Assembly: GCA_021786555.1 (NCBI GenBank)
Contig: JAJYNB010000353.1
Span: forward strand, 1 to 6,800
Reading direction: 5' to 3'
Length of the DNA stretch: 6,800 bases
From: Bacillota bacterium
Lineage (GTDB): Bacteria > Bacillota > Desulfitobacteriia > Desulfitobacteriales > JAJXUE01
Under the pieces are notes generated by a model. That model was not told where the DNA came from. It made no database searches and saw only the letters and a list, made by a program, of their open reading frames with translations. How positions within the stretch are numbered: the first letter of the stretch is position 1; each line of letters begins with the position of its first letter. This document shows positions 1 to 5,036 of the stretch, one piece after another. The position numbers and the translations under genes were made by a program.

Positions 1-180
1 TTCATAAAAGGAAGGAGAGTCAAAACAGGCCGCCGTCCCCAGTTTGTACAGGTCCTTGTGGGATACTATCTCCGCCGGGATGCCCAGGTTGCGCAAGCCC
101 AGGAGCAGCCCCTGGCTGATTTTCAGGTAGGACTCCAGGATTGCGCCGCTGACCAGGGTATTTTCCTCCGGAGCTATTAG
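1..180 (-). pseudogene. lipM: LipM-like octanoyltransferase fragment, N-terminus lost
   Basis: The minus strand, read from about 180 to the window edge, encodes a stretch with IAPEEN, a SG.ILESYLKIS segment and GTAACFDSPSFYE. This pattern is typical of Firmicute LipM octanoyltransferases of the biotin/lipoate ligase fold. LipM moves octanoyl groups from acyl carrier protein to GcvH, the first step of lipoyl cofactor assembly. The Cys of the ACFDSPS motif probably corresponds to the catalytic Cys of the family (from memory, not aligned). About 85 residues that should precede it, including the RxTGGRAVLH and TYS motifs, are absent. Upstream the frame runs into unrelated sequence with no proper start. 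The gene leaves the window at position 1, so its C-terminus cannot be judged. An intact gcvH lies about 2.3 kb away. Family assignment is fairly sure; pseudogene status is inferred from the missing N-terminus. Confidence 0.62.
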
Positions 181-196
181 TAGCCTCTCGGCATTC
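181..196. repeat. Left arm of a 16-bp inverted repeat at a gene breakpoint
   Basis: TAGCCTCTCGGCATTC here is the reverse complement of 977-992 with one mismatch; 13 bp (GAATGCCGAGAGG on the complement) match perfectly. It lies exactly where homology to lipM stops. It may be a terminal repeat of the inserted element or a recombination scar. No flanking target duplication is visible. Confidence 0.5.
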
Positions 197-259
197 GCCG
201 AGGTTGATGGCCCAAGGCTTTGCTCGAACCATCGATATAGATTTCCTCCTACTTTTCCG

Positions 260-832
260 TTGGGGGGAGTTCTTTTTTATGGACTTCCAACTGGAAATTT
301 ACTACGAAAATATTTTTGCGAATCCTGCCGAAAATACTTGACTTTTGTGAATCGCCCCCATAATCGCGACGGGAAGGATTATTTTCCTTACTGCCAAGAT
401 TTGGGGGTTATTTGTTTGAAACCTGTTGTGATTCCACATCCAGTGTATCAAGATTCCGTAATCAAACGTCTTCGTCAGCACTATTCCGGCGGTATCTTCG
501 TTATCGCCAACGATGACTGGCATCTAGTCCACAAGTTCTGTTACGGACGGACTTACCATACTTTCTCTAAGGACAACTTGCGGCTGTTTACCAAGACTCC
601 CCGCGACTCGGACAAATGGAAGATTGTTTACAAACGCCGCACTTCCATTGAACGTTCCAATAAACGCGAGAAAATTGATTACTGGCTGGAATCCGGACGA
701 CATCGCTCCACCAAAATGTGGTACATTCGCATCTATGGCATTATGATTTGTCAGCACATGGATGCTTGGTTTTCTCATCAAGAGAAAAGCTTGTCTGATC
801 TTAAAACGTTCATTTTCCCTCAAACAGCTTAA
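260..832 (+). pseudogene. Transposase remnant (DDE transposase C-terminal part)
   Basis: The reading frame of about 190 codons ends with blocks seen in the C-terminal half of IS4/IS1182-like DDE transposases. These are a YGRTYHTFSKDNLRLFT-like segment, PRDSDKWKIVYKRRTSIERS around residues 113-132, KREKIDYWLESGRHRS around 134-149, and a final ICQHMDAW. Cys residues near the N-terminus (CESC) may be left from a zinc-binding part. Full-length relatives are over 400 residues, so more than half, including most of the catalytic core, is missing. The only start in frame is a TTG at 260, so there is no credible translation start. This is a decayed insertion sequence rather than a working gene. The exact IS family is uncertain. 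Confidence 0.65.
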
Positions 833-976
833 AGATTTTTCGTTCTCAAAAAAGGAAAATTCGTGACGCTTGTTTGCTATACCTTTTTTTAAGATTGCTG
901 GGTTTATTAGTCCAATCCCTCTTTATTATCTTGAATTTCCAGCTACATTTACTAAATACTGTAATTTTCACCTCCT

Positions 977-992
977 GAATGCCGAGAGGTTA
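977..992. repeat. Right arm of the 16-bp inverted repeat
   Basis: GAATGCCGAGAGGTTA pairs with 181-196 (one mismatch). It also encodes NAERL of the histidine kinase fragment, where kinase homology begins. It marks the second breakpoint of the scrambled region. Confidence 0.5.
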
Positions 993-1541
993 TTGAAATA
1001 TGCGGAGGAGGCCCGGGATTCAGCAGAAATGGAATTGAGGCTGGCTGAAGTACGCCAGGTACTTGATGCCACCTTTGATGGCATCCGCCGCCTGATAACC
1101 GAACTCAGGCCCTACGTTCTGGATGAAGGCGAACTGGGCCAGGCGATTGTCAGATATGCCCAGGAATTTGAAGGGAGATTTGGCATTGAGGTCGATTTGA
1201 CCATTGCGGATGTTGCCAGGGAACTTCCCGGGGAGGTTGCGAGCTCGCTTTATCGCATAGTTCAGGAGGTTTTGACGAATACCGCCCGCCATGCTCAGGC
1301 AAGTCAGATCAGCATCATTCTGAACGTTTTTGCCGGTAACATAAATCTTACCATTGAGGACAACGGCGTGGGTTTTGATGTTGCCAAAGTGCTGGCAGAA
1401 CGGGCTGAAAACAGGAAGTATGGCTTGTTTGGCATCCAGGAGCGTGTTCTAGCGCTTGGCGGCAGTTCGCAAATAGAATCTGCGCCAGGTCAAGGGACAA
1501 CAATCTATGTCAAAATTCCAAGGGAGTGGCAGCATGAGTAA
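977..1541 (+). pseudogene. Sensor histidine kinase fragment (LiaS/DegS/NarX type), His box lost
   Basis: The frame carries the end of a HisKA_3 dimerisation domain (EVRQVLDATFDGIRRLITELRP) and a complete HATPase_c ATP-binding domain. That domain has an N box (YRIVQEVLTNTARHA), a G1 box (DNGVGFD), a G2 box (GLFGIQERVLALGG) and the final GQGT. Such kinases pass phosphate to a LuxR/NarL-type response regulator. The open frame reaches back to an ATG at 870, but the 35 or so residues before NAERLL are low-quality sequence from the neighbouring element. The ELHDG-type phospho-accepting His motif and all sensor and membrane segments are missing, so the product could not signal. The stop overlaps the ATG of the response regulator remnant (ATGAGTAA), the usual coupling of such pairs. 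Confidence 0.75.
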
Positions 1542-1611
1542 AATATCAGTCGTTTTGGTGGATGACCATCAAGTAATCCGCAAGGGGCTGCGCCTGTTGC
1601 TATTTTGGTAG
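1534..1611 (+). pseudogene. Response regulator remnant, cut after the first 23 or so codons
   Basis: An ATG overlapping the kinase stop opens a frame reading MSKISVVLVDDHQVIRKGLR. This is the beta1-alpha1 start of a NarL/LuxR-family receiver domain, with the acidic pair D10-D11. Homology ends at about 1602, and two foreign codons later comes a TAG at 1609. The phospho-accepting Asp, the conserved Lys and the helix-turn-helix domain are all absent. It was the partner of the kinase just upstream, and both are dead. The break coincides with the start of an IS200/IS605-like remnant. Confidence 0.75.
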
Positions 1612-1700
1612 CATATGGAACTAATGTTTGTTGTTTGGGTCCGGCGATTCATCTCCCGCCTATAGAGGACGGGAGTCTTCTCGCCGATCATGATAAATAA
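1603..1700 (+). mobile_element. Remnant with an IS200/IS605-type right-end hairpin
   Basis: The response regulator is interrupted by about 100 bp containing a GGCGATTCATC...GTCTTCTCGCC arrangement around a hairpin. The outer arms are CGGCGA (1642-1647) and TCGCCG (1681-1686); the inner arms are CTCCCG (1653-1658) and CGGGAG (1670-1675). This layout is characteristic of the right ends of IS200/IS605-family TnpB elements in clostridia, where the same end contributes the omega/reRNA scaffold. No TnpA or TnpB coding sequence remains beside it. The assignment rests on recalled pattern, not on alignment. Confidence 0.5.
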
Positions 1701-1720
1701 TAACAGATGGTTTGGAAGGA

Positions 1721-1757
1721 AGCACGGTCTTTTCGGATTCGGACCGTGCTTTTCTTT
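1721..1757 (+). terminator. Rho-independent terminator before merR
   Basis: Arms AGCACGGTC (1721-1729) and GACCGTGCT (1742-1750) form a perfect 9-bp stem with a 12-nt loop. They are followed by TTTCTTTT. It probably ended the former kinase/regulator operon and now insulates the merR promoter from upstream transcription. Confidence 0.8.
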
Positions 1758-1777
1758 TATCTCAATATAAAAAATTG

Positions 1778-1809
1778 TTGACATTCCACCCAACTGCAAC
1801 CCTTATAAT
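1778..1809 (+). promoter_or_regulatory. MerR-type promoter with 20-bp spacer
   Basis: A perfect TTGACA (1778-1783) and a perfect TATAAT (1804-1809) are separated by 20 bp instead of the usual 17. Overlong spacers of 19-20 bp are the hallmark of promoters activated by MerR-family proteins, which twist the DNA to realign the boxes. The only gene pair it can drive is merR and the Cys-rich peptide, so autoregulation is likely. No strong dyad is visible in the spacer, so the exact operator is unclear. Confidence 0.75.
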
Positions 1810-1831
1810 GACCTTGAAAGGGGGAATTCGT

Positions 1832-2245
1832 ATGCTGAAGCAGCCGTCCATAGGGAACCTTGCCAAACGTGTAGGGATGGACCCAAAAACAATCAGATAC
1901 TATGAAGACATTGGTTTGCTTTGTCTCTCACGGAGTCCTAACGGATATCGTATTTTTACCCTGGAGGACGAAAACAAATTATTGTTTATCAAGAGGGCAA
2001 AAATGCTTGGCCTTAGCCTGAAAGAAATCAGCACTATTTTGAACGACGTGCAAAGTGGCCGCTGTGATAATGTGACGTCGAATACCAAAGATCTGATTAA
2101 TCAGAAGCTGGTACAGATTGACTTGCAATTACAGGAGCTAACCCGCTTGAGAAACTTTTTAGAAGAGCGGCTTGCCTCAATCGAGGCTAACAGTTATCCG
2201 AAGTCGCCTGATCAGGGTTGCTCATGTTTAAGCGACAACTGCTAG
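1832..2245 (+). CDS. MerR-family transcriptional regulator, probable metal sensor
   Basis: A 137-residue protein, the usual size for heavy-metal MerR regulators. The N-terminal winged helix-turn-helix (residues 6-75) contains GMDPKTIRYYEDIGLL, SPNGYRIF and the GLSLKEI segment. A long dimerisation helix follows at about 80-118. Cys78 lies where MerR/ZntR/PbrR relatives place their first metal ligand. The tail carries Cys130, Cys132 and Cys137 (GCSCLSDNC), but the usual Cys near position 112-115 is missing, so the metal site differs from the classical ones. The ATG at 1832 is chosen because AAAGGGGG lies 7-8 nt upstream and the domain begins right after it. The open frame reaching back to 1712 crosses a terminator and promoter and is not coding. 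A 25-residue CGCGC peptide lies 57 bp downstream in the same direction. The inducing metal cannot be told from sequence. Confidence 0.9.
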   Translation: MLKQPSIGNLAKRVGMDPKTIRYYEDIGLLCLSRSPNGYRIFTLEDENKLLFIKRAKMLGLSLKEISTILNDVQSGRCDNVTSNTKDLINQKLVQIDLQLQELTRLRNFLEERLASIEANSYPKSPDQGCSCLSDNC

Positions 2246-2251
2246 ATTAAT

Positions 2252-2272
2252 GCCAGTGGCGCCCTGGCTTTA
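2252..2272 (+). terminator. Weak hairpin between merR and the small peptide gene
   Basis: GCCAG (2252-2256) and CTGGC (2264-2268) form a short stem, followed by TTTAA. It could attenuate read-through or set the ratio of regulator to peptide. The stem is only 5 bp, so the call is tentative. Confidence 0.3.
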
Positions 2273-2302
2273 ATAATACTACCATGAAGGGAGGCATCTA
2301 TA

Positions 2303-2380
2303 ATGGCTGAAAAGGAAAACTGTGGGTGCGGCTGCACCTCAAAAGACAGTAAGAACAATGAGTCAAAGGGTAAAAAATAA
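2303..2380 (+). CDS. 25-residue Cys-rich peptide (CGCGC), putative metal-binding
   Basis: A short frame with an ATG at 2303, preceded by a strong AGGGAGG site (9 nt upstream), encodes 25 residues and stops at TAA just before a strong terminator. It has a CGCGC core (Cys7, Cys9, Cys11) after an acidic start and ends in a Lys-rich, polar tail. There is no signal peptide or membrane segment, so it should be cytosolic. I do not recognise a family. Its position directly behind a Cys-tailed MerR regulator, in the same transcription unit, suggests a tiny metallothionein-like or metal-carrier peptide made on metal stress. That is inference. The ribosome site, defined stop, terminator and shared promoter make translation likely. 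Confidence 0.65.
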   Translation: MAEKENCGCGCTSKDSKNNESKGKK

Positions 2381-2427
2381 ACAGAAGTAAAAGATGGAGG
2401 GGTCTTCCCTCCATCTTTTACTTCTGT
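2381..2427. terminator. Bidirectional terminator, perfect 21-bp stem
   Basis: Positions 2381-2401 and 2407-2427 are perfect reverse complements with a 5-nt loop. The GC core (GGAGGG/CCCTCC) is followed by ATCTTTTA on plus. On minus the stem is followed by TTTATTTTTT. It ends the merR-peptide unit and also the convergent gcvH transcript. Confidence 0.85.
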
Positions 2428-2446
2428 TGTGTCACAGGAATTAGCC

Positions 2447-2833
2447 TTAGTGTCCTTCCGCGGCAACAAAAGATTCGTATTCTGCAGCGGTCATCATGCC
2501 GTCAAGCTGCCGCAGATCCGAGGCTTCGAGCTTGATTAACCAGCCTTCGCCGTAGGGGTCGCTGTTTAGCAGGTCGGGAGAATCCATGATACCCTCGTTG
2601 ACTGACACAACTCTGCCATCAACAGAAGTGACCAGGTCAGATATGGATTTTACCGACTCCACTGATCCATAGGGCTTCTCGGCCGTAACTACATCGCCTT
2701 CCCCGGGAAGTTCCACAAATACCACGTCACCGAGGCTTGTCTGAGCGTAATCTGTAATCCCTACAGTGACTATGTTTTTATCAGCTTTAACCCACTCATG
2801 GTGTTTGCTGTACAATAATCCAGCAGGATGCAT
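2447..2833 (-). CDS. gcvH: Glycine cleavage system H protein
   Basis: A 128-residue lipoyl-carrier protein of normal length. GcvH shuttles the methylamine group between the P, T and L proteins of the glycine cleavage system on a lipoyl arm. In bacteria with LipM/LipL-type pathways it is also the entry point of lipoate assembly. The lipoyl site is Lys62 in GSVESVKSISDL. Other family blocks are HHEWV near the N-terminus, GITDYAQTSLGDVVFVELP, and DPYGEGWLIKL. The ATG at 2833 is preferred over the in-frame TTG at 2839, because GGAGGT lies 7 nt before the ATG but only 1 nt before the TTG. No gcvT, gcvP or lpd gene is adjacent; the gene has its own promoter and terminator. Stand-alone gcvH genes can serve lipoate metabolism or a distant gcv operon. 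The lipM-like gene at the left edge is broken. Confidence 0.95.
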   Translation of the reverse strand: MHPAGLLYSKHHEWVKADKNIVTVGITDYAQTSLGDVVFVELPGEGDVVTAEKPYGSVESVKSISDLVTSVDGRVVSVNEGIMDSPDLLNSDPYGEGWLIKLEASDLRQLDGMMTAAEYESFVAAEGH

Positions 2834-2867
2834 GTTCAATACCTCCGTCCTTTATGTACTCCTACTA

Positions 2868-2896
2868 ATCATACAAGAGGAGTTTCGATAATTCAA
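2868..2896 (-). promoter_or_regulatory. Sigma-A-type promoter of gcvH
   Basis: On the minus strand TTGAAT (2896-2891) and TATGAT (2873-2868) are 17 bp apart, 4/6 and 5/6 matches to the vegetative consensus. Transcription would start near 2861, giving a leader of about 27 nt with the GGAGGT site. That is too short for a glycine riboswitch. Confidence 0.65.
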
Positions 2897-2969
2897 ATGC
2901 ATAATCAATTGGGTAACCATGCATTTTCGACATAGGCCCTGTTGGGAAATCGAGTTAGTGCTCCAAACT

Positions 2970-2997
2970 AAACACCCCGGCAAATGCCGGGGTGTTT
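2970..2997. terminator. Strong GC-rich hairpin terminator
   Basis: Arms AAACACCCCGGCA (2970-2982) and TGCCGGGGTGTTT (2985-2997) form a perfect 13-bp stem. A-rich and T-rich stem ends allow it to work in either direction. On the minus strand it would end the transcript of the 85-residue protein gene before the gcvH promoter. Confidence 0.75.
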
Positions 2998-3118
2998 GTG
3001 GCAACCATACGGTTACACCTGTTATAGGAAGTACGATACCTCAGACAAGGAAGGTTGCCTGCTTAAATATGTTTAGAGATCGACCGGAAGCACACATGGG
3101 TTTTTGGATTTACCTTTT

Positions 3119-3376
3119 CTAGAAATCGTCCAGGATGTCGAGAGCGGTGTCCAGGGCTTTGGCGTACTCCTGCGGCAAATCGGGAGCGTTCAGCCTTACC
3201 TCGGTAAAGGCTTTCCTGTGCGCAGCCAGGGCTTCATAAGCGCTGCTGTAACAACCGTCCGCTTTGTCCCCCAGGGATTGCGCAAGTTCGGCCTGCCCGC
3301 TCTGATTTAAGTAATCATATAGGGGCAGGGCGAATTTGTAGATGTCCGACGTACTCTCAATGTTAAAATCCATCAT
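3119..3376 (-). CDS. Hypothetical 85-residue protein
   Basis: An open frame with an ATG at 3376 (a second in-frame ATG is at 3373) behind a GGGAGG site 5-8 nt upstream. The product is small, acidic and Ala/Leu-rich, with no signal peptide or membrane segment and one Cys (Cys42). Its spacing of Leu and Ala suggests a helical bundle. I recognise no family. It stands alone between the nitrilase gene upstream and gcvH downstream, with a hairpin on each side, so it is probably its own transcript. Ribosome site, codon use like its neighbours and isolated setting support a real gene; the function is unknown. Confidence 0.7.
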   Translation of the reverse strand: MMDFNIESTSDIYKFALPLYDYLNQSGQAELAQSLGDKADGCYSSAYEALAAHRKAFTEVRLNAPDLPQEYAKALDTALDILDDF

Positions 3377-3457
3377 GGCAACCTCCCGTCGCTTTAAAGC
3401 CCAGGAAACCTCTAGGCTTAATTATTTCTAATAGGTTGCCCAACTGATGAATAATTA

Positions 3458-3474
3458 TTGTGAGAAAATTGTGA
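3458..3474. repeat. Two TTGTGA direct repeats, 11 bp apart
   Basis: TTGTGA occurs at 3458-3463 and 3469-3474, one helical turn apart and about 85-115 bp upstream of the 85-residue protein gene. It is the half-site of CRP/FNR- and Rex-type operators, and its complement TTCACAA recurs at 6567-6627. It may be an operator or chance in AT-rich DNA. Confidence 0.3.
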
Positions 3475-3494
3475 CCAAAAGGCTTAGCCGCATG

Positions 3495-3515
3495 CCCCTG
3501 GCTTTAGCCATGGGG
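3495..3515. terminator. Hairpin just after the nitrilase gene
   Basis: CCCCTGGCT (3495-3503) pairs with AGCCA (3506-3510) plus GGGG (3512-3515) around a one-base bulge. On the minus strand it follows the nitrilase stop by 7 nt and could act as a terminator. The only T-run (CCTTTTGG on minus) comes about 20 nt later. The CCCTGGCTTTAGCCATGGGG layout also resembles IS200/IS605 right-end hairpins, so a solo element end is possible. Confidence 0.45.
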
Positions 3516-3522
3516 TAAGGCG

Positions 3523-4335
3523 TCAGTAAAGCTCTGGCCGGCGCTGCCGCCAGACCGGAAGGGCTTGCCGCGCTTCCTCAATCTGGTCCAGATCAAGCTC
3601 TACGGTCAGCAGTGCTTCCTTTTCGTCCAGCTGTCCGATAATCTGCCCCCAAGGGTTTACGGCCAGGGAATGGCCGTAAGCAATATATGATGCGCTCTCA
3701 TCCCTGGCGGGGGAATTGCCGAGGAAGAACACCTGGTTATCCAGGGCCCGGCTTTTAAACAAAGTCTCCCAGTGGGCTGGCCCTGTGGTCAGGTTGAAGG
3801 CGGCCGGCACAAAAATTATTCTCGCGCCGGAAGAGGCAAGCTTGCGGGCAAACTCAGGGAAGCGGATGTCGTAGCAAATCATTATGCCAATTTTACCCCA
3901 GGGCGTATCTACCAGGGTCAGGTTGTCTCCGGCCTTTAATACTGCCGATTCCCTGAACTGGATGCCGTTTTTGACTTGAACGTCAAACAGGTGGACTTTG
4001 CGATGTTTGCCCACTAGTTGCCCGTCAGGGTCAAAGACCAGGCAGGTATTGTAGAGGTCCCGGCCGGCTAATTCCGGAATAGAGCCTCCAACAAGGTAAA
4101 TCCTTTTACTTCGGGCCAGTTCGGCCAACATCCGGACTGTTTCGCCCGCAAGCAGTTCTTCCGCGTAATTGCGAAAACAGTTGATGTCATAGGGACAATT
4201 AAACATTTCCGGCAGCATTATAATCTGCGCACCCAGGTTTGCTGCCTGGTCAATCATTTGTCTGGCTTTGTCCAGGCTTTTTTGTTTGTCCGCATCAACT
4301 TTGATCTGAGATAGGGATACCCTGATTGCATTCAC
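3523..4335 (-). CDS. Carbon-nitrogen hydrolase, omega-amidase (Nit2)-like
   Basis: A 270-residue nitrilase-superfamily enzyme of full length. The Glu-Lys-Cys triad is visible: Glu43 in MLPEMFNCPYD, Lys113 in GKHRKVHLFD, and Cys154 in IGIMICYDIRFPEF. Positions and surrounding motifs, including the final LPVWRQRRPELY, follow eukaryotic Nit2 closely. Nit2 hydrolyses alpha-ketoglutaramate and alpha-ketosuccinamate to the keto acids and ammonia, clearing by-products of glutamine and asparagine transamination. The start is a GTG at 4335 with AGGGGAG 8 nt upstream; no in-frame ATG fits better. It is cytosolic, with no signal peptide. It stands alone, divergent from the DUF2892 gene. The superfamily is certain; the exact substrate is inferred. 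Confidence 0.92.
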   Translation of the reverse strand: MNAIRVSLSQIKVDADKQKSLDKARQMIDQAANLGAQIIMLPEMFNCPYDINCFRNYAEELLAGETVRMLAELARSKRIYLVGGSIPELAGRDLYNTCLVFDPDGQLVGKHRKVHLFDVQVKNGIQFRESAVLKAGDNLTLVDTPWGKIGIMICYDIRFPEFARKLASSGARIIFVPAAFNLTTGPAHWETLFKSRALDNQVFFLGNSPARDESASYIAYGHSLAVNPWGQIIGQLDEKEALLTVELDLDQIEEARQALPVWRQRRPELY

Positions 4336-4423
4336 TGCGATCGCTCCCCTTTCGAGTTCGGGGTTATGACCCGGATTATTTTACCTGCTTGCGGAGAAAA
4401 TATATGGGAGGAGGTGATAAAAA

Positions 4424-4627
4424 ATGAAATGCAACGTTGGCGGCACGGAGAAATCTATCAGGATTATTGTTGGCATCGTAATTATCGCTGCAGGCATCTT
4501 TCTCCGCAGTTGGTGGGGAATCATCGGTTTGGCCCCGCTGATTACCGGGGCCATTGGGTATTGTCCCTTGAGCCAGGCACTGGGTACCAACACTTGTGAG
4601 GAACACACCGAGAAGGATAAGATTTGA
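4424..4627 (+). CDS. DUF2892 (YgaP-like) small membrane protein
   Basis: A 67-residue protein with two hydrophobic helices (about 12-27 and 31-46) and a short loop between them. It has the DUF2892 signature: an N-terminal Cys/Asn-Val-Gly start, then GYCPLS and a TNTC motif after the second helix (Cys47 and Cys58). Related domains form the membrane anchor of rhodanese YgaP, and stand-alone versions are common in anaerobes. Their role is not established. An ideal AGGAGGTGA site (4409-4417) lies 6 nt before the ATG. The gene is divergent from the nitrilase gene, sharing an intergenic region of 88 bp, and convergent with the next small membrane protein. Confidence 0.9.
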   Translation: MKCNVGGTEKSIRIIVGIVIIAAGIFLRSWWGIIGLAPLITGAIGYCPLSQALGTNTCEEHTEKDKI

Positions 4628-4645
4628 TCGGGCTAAGGGGTAAAG

Positions 4646-4683
4646 AACCCCCGGTTAATGGATTAGGGTGTTCACCGGGAGTT
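4646..4683. terminator. Hairpin between convergent small membrane genes
   Basis: AACCCCCGGT (4646-4655) pairs with ACCGGGAGTT (4674-4683), with one C/A mismatch and an 18-nt loop. It lies just after the DUF2892 stop and overlaps the last codons of the opposite gene, as expected for a shared terminator. No clear T-run follows. Confidence 0.4.
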
Positions 4684-4941
4684 TAACGGGTGGTACAAGT
4701 TCAGCACAATTACAACCAAACCTAAAACAGCAGCTGCCGTAGACATGGCGCCAATCAGTCTAAGCATGGGAATATAGCTTGCAGATCTGATCCGGCAAGG
4801 GACAGGGTATTTCAAGTACTTGTACTTGGACCTGTCCGCCATGGCCAGCTGCTGAATCTTTTTGGGAAAGAACAGGGCAGAGAGGCCAATAGCTAAAAAC
4901 AAAAATTCCACTACGAACATCAAAATCATGTCCTTGTTCAC
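4672..4941 (-). CDS. Small two-helix membrane protein, unknown function
   Basis: An 89-residue protein with hydrophobic helices at about 5-25 and 62-82. A basic, Tyr/Lys-rich loop containing PKK and one Cys (Cys49) lies between them. The GTG at 4941 is chosen because GAAGGGGG sits 7 nt upstream. The frame stays open to an ATG at 5004, but that one has no ribosome site, and the extra 21 residues precede the natural N-terminus of helix 1. The layout (helix ending FFPKK, polar loop, MLRLIG before the second helix) resembles DUF6199-type proteins, a weak comparison made from memory. It lies 95 bp behind nudC on the same strand and may be cotranscribed. Confidence 0.7.
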   Translation of the reverse strand: MNKDMILMFVVEFLFLAIGLSALFFPKKIQQLAMADRSKYKYLKYPVPCRIRSASYIPMLRLIGAMSTAAAVLGLVVIVLNLYHPLNSR

Positions 4942-5036
4942 TGCAAAGCCCCCTTCAAGGACTGATAAGTAGGGTAGATTACTAAATGTTTGTGCTGCCA
5001 GCACTTATTGCCAACAAAAAGTGACCAACAGGCTGG

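Larger units (their letters stand above)
181..992. mobile_element. Possible insertion-element remnant carrying a broken transposase
   Basis: The segment is bounded by 16-bp inverted repeats (181-196 and 977-992) and contains a degenerate transposase ORF. It is AT-richer than the flanking genes. Its flanks belong to two different truncated genes (lipM-like on minus, histidine kinase on plus). A simple insertion into one gene therefore does not explain it, and a deletion or rearrangement next to the element is needed. The 197-259 and 833-976 stretches hold no recognisable gene. The right repeat also fits naturally as kinase coding sequence, so the element borders are uncertain. Confidence 0.4.

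Noticed and set aside
20..232. Minus-strand 70-codon frame over the left edge
   Set aside because: It is a shadow of the lipM-like fragment in another frame, rich in Gly/Pro with no family resemblance.
870..976. N-terminal 35 codons of the kinase frame
   Set aside because: They come from AT-rich element sequence, lack a ribosome site and do not resemble any kinase sensor region.
1712..1831. Upstream extension of the MerR frame
   Set aside because: It runs through a clear terminator and the -35/-10 promoter, and has no ribosome site; the ATG at 1832 fits the family.
2896..2925. AAATGCAT/ATGCATTT inverted repeat
   Set aside because: Short, AT-rich and based on a self-complementary hexamer; chance is likely and no function is indicated.
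2834..3118. Glycine riboswitch upstream of gcvH
   Set aside because: The promoter at 2868-2896 leaves a leader of about 27 nt, and no glycine aptamer motifs are visible further up.
4990..5036. Weak hairpins behind nudC
   Set aside because: Stems of only 4-5 bp (ACCA/TGGT, GTGCT/AGCAC); too weak to call as terminators.
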